A stretch of DNA of 15,248 nucleotides from Ophiosphaerella korrae (taxonomy: Eukaryota > Ascomycota > Dothideomycetes > Pleosporales > Phaeosphaeriaceae). The notes beneath the pieces are model-generated. The model saw only the letters and a program-made list of their open reading frames with translations. It searched no databases and was not told the origin of the DNA. This document shows positions 10,191 through 15,248 of this stretch, piece after piece (positions within the stretch are counted from its first letter, which is position 1; each line of letters opens with the position of its first letter). Where the stretch lies: assembly GCA_028456385.1 (NCBI GenBank), contig JALNQF010000743.1, forward strand, positions 1 to 15,248. Direction: 5' to 3'. A program made the translations under genes and the position numbers.

Positions 10191-11168
10191 CGATACATGG
10201 CTTAGGCTCGGGTCCACCTTTTTGGCCACGGAACAATATCCCACCTCGGCGCTATTTAGTGAATAGTGAGCACAATGTGATCCTGTCAGGGATTTTCCGT
10301 TCTCGACACTACCTCTGCGCGCCGCACAATCCCTAGTATCTAATACTTTGATGTTCCGATTATACTAGCACGGTAGCTTACGGTGAATGATATGTCGCTC
10401 ATTCGTTGGTAGATCTTCTTTTCACTAATACTTTCCAAGGTCTCAGCCATTATTCAATGACAGGGATAAAAGTTGACTATCGTATTTACTACCCAAAAAG
10501 ATTTCTTTTGTGAGCGGAATTAGCGCGCATGTCTATGACTACGTGGATATCCAACGGCTCTCGGATCTTCAACGATCTGTAGACAAAATGCAATGATAAA
10601 AAGTCGGAAGACTGCGGCTTGCGGATGTGCGGAAATACTGTGCTCATGACGGAAGGCAATACATGGGTCAGTGGCATAACCCATTCATCCTGGAAGCAGC
10701 GCACCCGAGGCAGCTGATTGCCACTTGGAGCTCCCAGAGGAGTCAGCGTCATCATCTACATAGGCACGGTAAATACATGCCTTCGACACGGCAAGCAAAG
10801 GCCGGGAGTTCGGTTACCAGCGCTGGGATTCCGAGCGAGGACTCCACAAGCTTGATCAGGAATCTAGTGGAGTCGTACCATAAGACTCCTGGACCGACCT
10901 AGCAGTCCGCGCTGCCTTACCCCCGCTAGCTCCCCCTTAATTCGGATGGGTCGCCGTGCTAACAGATTGGGCACTCACACTAGTATTCCCGTCCACGTGT
11001 ATGGTTTTACAGAGACATTTAGAAAGGTTGGATTTAAAGAGCGTTTTGCATAATGTAAAATCTCCATAAAGTTCGCGATCTTCATCTCTTGAGAGTCTGT
11101 TATTGAATTCAAACTTGTGCCAGAACCTTCTCAGATTCTTAAATTCACATTTACCTCCATCCCAAGCC
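10191..11168. other. Shared upstream region of two divergent genes
   Basis: About 1 kb between the 5' ends of the EthD-like gene (minus) and the SDR gene (plus). Base composition is normal and RIP is absent. Two overlapping short open stretches exist, 88 codons from ATG on the minus strand (10489-10755) and about 90 codons on the plus strand without a proper ATG (10627-10902). Neither shows a family or splice signals, so I treat the region as noncoding or decayed. The last 100 bases before 11169 are pyrimidine-rich (for example CAGAACCTTCTCAGATTC), as is common in fungal 5' leaders. Confidence 0.5.
11053..11058 (+). promoter_or_regulatory. Possible minimal uORF (ATG TAA) in the SDR leader
   Basis: An ATG followed at once by TAA lies about 110 nt before the SDR start codon. 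If the transcript begins upstream of it, such a start-stop element could slow ribosomes. The transcription start is unknown, so this is only a possibility. Confidence 0.2.
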
Positions 11169-12195
11169 ATGCCTTCGTACTTGGTCACTGGCTCGAGTCG
11201 TGGTCTTGGACTAGGATTCGTCACTCAGCTGGTGAGTTTGCAGATCGTAATGGTCTTTGGGTTTAAAGGTAATAGACTGATAATAGAAAATCCAGCTTCA
11301 GAACAAGGACAACATTGTCGTGGCAACAGCTAGGGATACCGCAGGATCATCTGGCTTACAAGAGCTCAAGGCTCGCAATAATGACGGACGCCTCATTCTG
11401 ATAGACCTTAATGTTGCAAAAGCGGAGAGCATTAAAACAGCTGCTGAACAGACGGCTAAAGTCTTGCCAGAAGGATTGGACCATCTCATAAGCAATGCTG
11501 GAGTGAGCGGAAGTGGTCCATTGAAAACATTCGACGAGCTGTATGTTTCTGTCTTCCACATTAAATGGGACGAGTGAACCATCTTTGAGATCTAATGTGT
11601 CATGTTAGGGATGTTGATGAGCTCGTCGAAGAAGTCAAGTTTTCTATTGCTTCATTACTCCTACTGGTTCGAGGGTTTCTTCCCCTAATCCAACAGAGTC
11701 AAGCAAAGAAGATCTTGGTCATTACCTCTATCATCGGCTCGATAACCATTGCTCCGCATACGGAAAACCTGGGCAATGGTTATGCGATTGCTAGAGCAGC
11801 TCTTAACATGTATGTACTGCCGTTATTGGACTGACCAATGCCTCAAACAAAACTGACGAAAAACTGCTACCAGGATGGCGCAGAAATGGAGTACGTCCCT
11901 AAAGGCAAAGGGAGTTACTATCGCTCTCGTCCATCCTGGTACATTATGTCCAGAGCGTTAAATTCCATGTACAATCTCAAGACTCAAGCTAGCTAACATC
12001 GAAGCTGTTGTAGGCTGGGTTGCTTCCACCGATATAGGTGGCTCAATAGTTGCTTGGGCTGAGAAGAACCCCTCTCCCATGTCGAGTATTACTGTCGAAC
12101 AGTCCGCTGCTGGTGTCACTAAGGTTCTGCATGATGTCACAATTGAGGACACCGGATCGTTCTACGGTTACGACGGCACACCACTCCCTTGGTAG
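11169..12195 (+). CDS. Short-chain dehydrogenase/reductase (classical SDR, C-factor-like), five exons, complete
   Basis: Exons 11169-11231, 11296-11540, 11609-11809, 11874-11938 and 12014-12195 give 251 residues, the normal length of a classical SDR. The introns (64, 68, 64 and 75 nt) start GTGAGT, GTATGT, GTATGT and GTACAT and have CTNAC/CTRAY-like branch sites. The NAD(P)-binding motif TGSSRGLG is at residues 7-14 near the N-terminus. Asp58 lies in the segment that usually contacts adenine, and NAG is at 88-90. The catalytic Ser is probably S143 in ITSIIGS; Tyr161 follows. The Lys of YxxxK is Arg165 (YAIAR), which is unusual. HPGW at about 190-193 and a C-terminus YGYDGTPLPW are typical of this SDR group. 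It likely reduces or oxidises a carbonyl/alcohol in the cytosol; substrate unknown. No frame breaks. It is transcribed away from the EthD-like gene; a shared pathway is possible but unproven. Confidence 0.93.
11232..11295 (+). other. SDR intron 1
   Basis: GTGAGT donor, CTGAT branch-like motif about 15 nt before the acceptor, and acceptor CCAG. An alternative acceptor 6 nt downstream (CTTCAG, ending at 11301) would drop two residues (Leu-Gln) without changing frame. The first gives the usual SDR spacing after TQL, so I prefer it. Confidence 0.8.
11541..11608 (+). other. SDR intron 2
   Basis: GTATGT donor, CTAAT branch-like motif at about 11592 and TTAG acceptor. It splits Leu103 and joins the NAG-containing exon to the exon that carries catalytic Ser and Tyr. 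Confidence 0.85.
11810..11873 (+). other. SDR intron 3
   Basis: GTATGT donor, CTGAC branch motif at about 11853 and ACCAG acceptor. It splits Met170, just after the YAIAR active-site motif. Confidence 0.88.
11939..12013 (+). other. SDR intron 4
   Basis: GTACAT donor, CTAAC branch motif at about 11993 and GTAG acceptor. It interrupts the HPGW motif, which is restored exactly on splicing. Confidence 0.88.
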
Positions 12196-12343
12196 ATAGA
12201 TAGAGATTGAAGTCCGCGTAGGCATCATCAAAATTCAAACTCCTGAGCGGACTTGAGGCCCAGCTTTTGATAGATCCAAGTAATCAAATCAAAGAAGGGT
12301 ACATATTTGTATTCAAGCATGGTATAATATCGGAAATGTTAAA

Positions 12344-13085
12344 ATGGAGGGTTTGGATCAGCCTGCGATCCAACCTCCAGTCCCTATCCAATCTCTACAC
12401 CGTCGAGCATGACAAAAATTTCATGCCATATGGTCAAACTATAGCTATAACTCGATTACAGCTGGCAGAAGATTCACTGGTAGTGATATAGTCCCCGAGT
12501 TTGTGACACACTGCTGCTCGACATATGGAGTTTGTCTAGGTACCAAGTTCAGAGGTATTGACTTTACACAGAAAGGAATGTCACTTGCGTCGTACCTCAA
12601 GGATGCTCCACCGTATGACGATACTGAAAGATATGAGTGGAAAGACCATTTTTGTTTGCAGCCCTTGCGAAGAGTCATTCCACGTCCCATGGAGCTCCAC
12701 TAGATCTTAATGTGGAAAAACCACCTGAGCATGAACTATCCTTTGATATTTCGATCTCAAGCTTACGAACAAACGACTACGAAGAGATTGAGTGGGAACG
12801 GATTTTAGTGCGATATTGTTTCCTGAACTCCCCTGTTCTTGGGCATATCCGGACGGCAAGGTGCGAGATGCTGAGTCGGCTCTCGGGGAATCGTGAAACT
12901 GGGACGCTAAGGGCCCGAATACTAAAACTATCGCTAATGCGCAAGACCACGATGTGCGGACACGTGGTGGAGTCCCCGCGGCCCGGATGGTAAAGCTCCT
13001 AGCGTTGTGGGGTTACGAGGGGGGGGGGTGCGTGCAAAAGTCTCGGAACACTTTACGGATGATGCACTCCCACATCCGTCGCTAA
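12344..13085 (+). pseudogene. Probable broken gene downstream of the SDR, family unknown
   Basis: An ATG in good context (TAAAATGG) at 12344 opens a frame that meets TGA at codon 23 (12410-12412), then stays open for 96 more codons to TAG at 12701. The sequence looks protein-like (for example GMSLASYLKDAPPYDDTERY). The next frame is open from about 12637 to 12993, with an equally natural stretch (SLRTNDYEEIEWERI). The third frame is then readable from about 12850 to TAA at 13083, broken by one TGA near 12890. No donor or acceptor pair was found that would join the frames. The simplest reading is a decayed gene with stops and small indels. The stops are TGA, not the TAA/TAG of RIP, so another process broke it. 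No family recognised; it could also be chance open frames. Confidence 0.33.
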
Positions 13086-13640
13086 CATGAGTGTGGTCCC
13101 TTTTTGATCTGTGCCACCCTCAGTGGCTGACAAAACTTAGGGAGAAAACCCAGTAATTTTTGTACCGCGTCGCCAGGTGACACGGACTGTATAGTTTGAT
13201 AATAGTATGGAAAGAATCGCTGTGCGCCAGCGAATTCACGGATATCTATGTATTTATTATCTATCCGATCAATACCATCTTTTTGTGAGGGGTACACGAT
13301 CCACGCCGTCACCTGATCGATGTCCTAATATTCATAGATCTCCTACTCCGCCCAGGCTCTTACTCGAATGGTCCCCGCACTAACAAGTTGGAAACGCTGA
13401 GGCGTTCCGAGTTTAGAGAATCAAATCCCGCCAGATTCATCGGCAGATGTCTGCATTTCCAAGAGCAGCCCCTAGAATCTTGGTAGAGCTAGTAGATGCT
13501 ATATAAATTTGATTGGTTCGCTAACTATCACTTATGCTTCGTGTCTAAAGTTCTATAGTAAGGCTTACTACCTAGCACCTAGCCCCACCTAATGCCCGTT
13601 TTTTCCCCTTAGCCCCCCCCTCTATCTTCATAACTACTCC
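13086..13640. other. Spacer from gene island to AT-rich DNA, no supported gene
   Basis: A minus-strand open stretch (13082-13312, 76 codons) has no ATG, and I could not splice it in frame to the ATG at 13440, so it is not called. TATATAAA at 13500-13507 and ATTGG (CCAAT reversed) at about 13512 look promoter-like, but no gene follows them on either strand. After about 13560 the sequence becomes C-rich on the plus strand, with eight C at 13613-13620, then turns AT-rich. Confidence 0.4.
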
Positions 13641-14539
13641 TTCTATTAAGTCTAAATTTTAGTATATATTATAAATAAGTATCACAAATTACTTGATTTA
13701 AAAAAAATAAAAAAAAATTTAATATTAGTAGAAATATTATACTTTAAAGTATTATAGTATTTTTTTCCTATTTATAAATAACTATATAATATAACTTAAT
13801 AAGAATCTATAAGTCTTAATATAGATTATCTATATATATAAATAATATATATACTTTATTTATTATTAAAAACTAATCTTTTTATATAAAGCTCTATAAA
13901 AATATCTTAAATAGAATAGGTATTTTATATTATAATAATAATATTCCTAATTTATATAAATATAGATATATATATATATTATTACTAATATAAGTTATTT
14001 TAAATTCTAATTACTTAATATTTAGTAAAATAAGTAGATTTTTATTATTATAAAAATAATATACTACTTATTATAGTAGTAATAAGAGAAACTAAGATAG
14101 AATAAATTAGTTTACGCTTAGTTACTAACAAAGTATAAGATAAGTAGGGTAAATAACCTATAGGATAATAAGCTTAATTAGGAAACTAACTATAATAGGG
14201 ACACGTAATAAATTTATAAATTCGCGATCTTAGTAAATACAAAGTTATAAAGCTATTATATAATAAATTTATAAATTTATAATCTTAGTAAATACAAAGT
14301 AGTAAAGTTACTAAAATAATATTACTATATAATTAGTAATAATACGTATTATTAGGATAGTATTAGTAATTTAATCCTTTAACTATAGAACGCTAATATA
14401 AGATAGTTATAAAATATCTTCTATTATTTATAGTTATTATAGATTACTATAAGAGCTTTTATTATTACTTTATAATCTACTAACTCTTATAAGATAGGTA
14501 TCTATAGTTAATAATAGGTAGCCTATTATACCTTACTAA
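13641..14539. other. AT-saturated RIP-type DNA inside the right side of the island
   Basis: The base composition and scarcity of CpA/TpG match the left AT block, with long runs of simple AT (for example 13820-13850 and 13950-13990). No readable protein motif. It contains a short tandem duplication (14206-14301) and leads into the relict reading frame of the right repeat copy. Confidence 0.55.
14206..14301. repeat. 55-bp tandem duplication, about 1.7 copies
   Basis: TAATAAATTTATAAATT begins at 14206 and again at 14261, followed in both copies by ATCTTAGTAAATACAAAGT. Between them the first copy has CGCG and the second TATA, the C-to-T and G-to-A pattern expected of RIP or CpG deamination. Confidence 0.8.
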
Positions 14540-14963
14540 TTTAGTTATTATAAGAAGTAAAGCGTAAGTAGCGTATAGTTTAGCTAATATAATAGTAGAA
14601 AGTTTAACTAAAAAAGTAGCTAAGGTACTTATAAGTAGTTATAAGTTAGATAATATAGTATTAAAGAATATTAAAAACTATATAAATAACTTAATCTCTA
14701 AGAAAGAAGATATAAAAACAGTAATTAATACCTTAGAAACCTAGAATAAAGAACTCTAGGAGCACGTAAAATAAAATAAGGCCTAGATTAAAGCTATTAT
14801 TAAAAGATAGAACTAAATAGAACTAATTATATAACGCCTAGAAATAAGTACAATAAAGAAACTACTAAAGTATTATAATACTAAGTAGTAGGTAAGCTAT
14901 TATATTGTACGCAATTAGGCTAGGTAATATAGCGTAGTAGAATACGTAACTATTTAGTAGTAA
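14540..14963 (+). pseudogene. Reading frame of the inverted repeat, right copy, RIP-mutated
   Basis: A plus-strand frame from about 14540 to TAA at 14961-14963 has only TAA/TAG stops, most of them plausible former CAA/CAG or TGG codons. Its C-terminal 30 codons match the left copy codon for codon, with TAG where the left has TGG and TAA where the left has CAA. Upstream, the frame is rich in Lys, Glu, Ile, Leu and presumed Gln, with heptad-like spacing at about 14690-14860, which suggests a coiled coil. The family is not recognised. The frame ends directly at the 14-bp array, as in the left copy. Confidence 0.55.
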
Positions 14964-15248
14964 ACGCTCTAGAGCGAATACTCTAGAGTAAACACTCTAG
15001 AATAAGCGCTCTAGAGTAAACGCTCTAGAGTAAGTACTTAAAAATAAACACTAGATAGTAAGTATATAAGAACGTTAATAGACCTTTATAGACTATTATA
15101 TTTAATCTCTTTTTTACTTCTTATCTTAATAAAGTATTATAACTAATACTTTAATTAGATTCTTATCTACTTATTAATACTTATATACCTTATAATACTC
15201 TAATAAGAGCTAACTATTAATTAAGCTAAGTAACTAACTTATTTATTA
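14870..15248 (+). repeat. Right copy of the inverted repeat pair, fully RIP-mutated, cut by window end
   Basis: Reverse complement of 8286-8671. Corresponding landmarks pair off: stop TAA 14961-14963 with TGA 8572-8574, the two 14-bp arrays, and the AT tails to 15248/8286. Nearly all differences in the inner half are T or A here against C or G on the left. The match is still good at the last base of the window, so the copy continues outside. Confidence 0.92.
14963..15035. repeat. 14-bp tandem array with CTCTAGAG palindrome, right copy
   Basis: Five units start at 14963, 14977, 14991, 15005 and 15019 with consensus AACGCTCTAGAGTA. The central CTCTAGAG palindrome is kept in most units although the linkers have lost G and C compared with the left copy. 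CTCTAGAG contains no CpA or TpG, so RIP cannot attack it, which may explain its survival. Confidence 0.92.

Noticed and set aside
10489..10902. Overlapping open stretches on both strands between the divergent genes
   Set aside because: Short, no recognisable motif, no splice signals, and the plus-strand one lacks a proper ATG.
11298..11582. Antisense ORFs across the SDR gene
   Set aside because: They are shadows of the spliced SDR exons, which carry all the family motifs on the plus strand.
13082..13440. Small minus-strand gene built from the ATG at 13440, a GTAAGA donor at 13363 and the open stretch 13082-13312
   Set aside because: The donor leaves two bases of a codon, and every available acceptor (ends near 13325 or 13313) then runs into a stop. 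The open stretch has no ATG of its own.
8580..13640. tRNA or rRNA genes in the GC-normal island
   Set aside because: I looked for B-box-like GGTTCGA motifs and conserved rRNA segments by eye and saw none.
1..15248. Starship-type giant element with a tyrosine recombinase captain
   Set aside because: No DUF3435-like frame was recognised on either strand; the only readable mobile-element enzymes are of Ty3/gypsy type.
8286..15248. Firm call of a terminal-inverted-repeat DNA transposon carrying the island
   Set aside because: No transposase or target duplication is visible, and the right end lies outside the window. Two truncated copies in opposite orientation explain the pattern equally well.

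Overview
The window looks like a piece of a filamentous ascomycete (Pezizomycotina) genome with a two-compartment structure. Two AT-saturated blocks (1 to about 8460 and about 13640 to 15248) enclose a 5 kb island of ordinary base composition. In the AT blocks the dinucleotides CpA and TpG are almost absent while CpG, CpT and ApG persist. This is the signature of repeat-induced point mutation (RIP, CpA to TpA). The island contains normal CpA/TpG and spliced genes with 59-75 nt introns, typical fungal donors and CTNAC-like branch sites. The genus cannot be told from the sequence.

Layout. 1 to about 3500, and probably to about 5640, is a dead Ty3/gypsy retrotransposon on the minus strand: protease, reverse transcriptase and RNase H are still readable in one frame, and the zinc-binding start of the integrase runs off the left edge. 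A small cluster of 17-bp repeats lies at 5631-5702. 5703-8285 is another AT-saturated block that I could not assign. 8286-8671 and 14870-15248 are two inverted copies of the same repeat. Each copy has the 3' end of an unidentified reading frame, then a 14-bp palindromic tandem array, then an AT-rich tail. The right copy is fully RIP-mutated. The left copy is mutated only in its outer half, so the pair shows directly what RIP changed.

The island between the two copies carries a divergent gene pair. On the minus strand (8991-10063) is a two-exon gene for a 337-residue protein with an EthD/dimeric alpha-beta-barrel look. On the plus strand (11169-12195) is a five-exon gene for a complete 251-residue classical short-chain dehydrogenase/reductase (SDR), in which the catalytic Lys of YxxxK is Arg. 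Downstream of the SDR lies a probable broken gene (12344-13085). EthD-like proteins and SDRs occur together in fungal secondary-metabolite and aromatic-compound pathways, so the pair could share a pathway, but nothing here shows the substrate.

I found no defence system, CRISPR array, tRNA, rRNA or element captain gene. The most interesting structure is the intact two-gene island bracketed by inverted, RIP-marked copies of one repeat. It could be cargo of a large inverted-repeat element or simply single-copy DNA caught between two truncated copies. The window ends inside the right copy, so this cannot be settled here.
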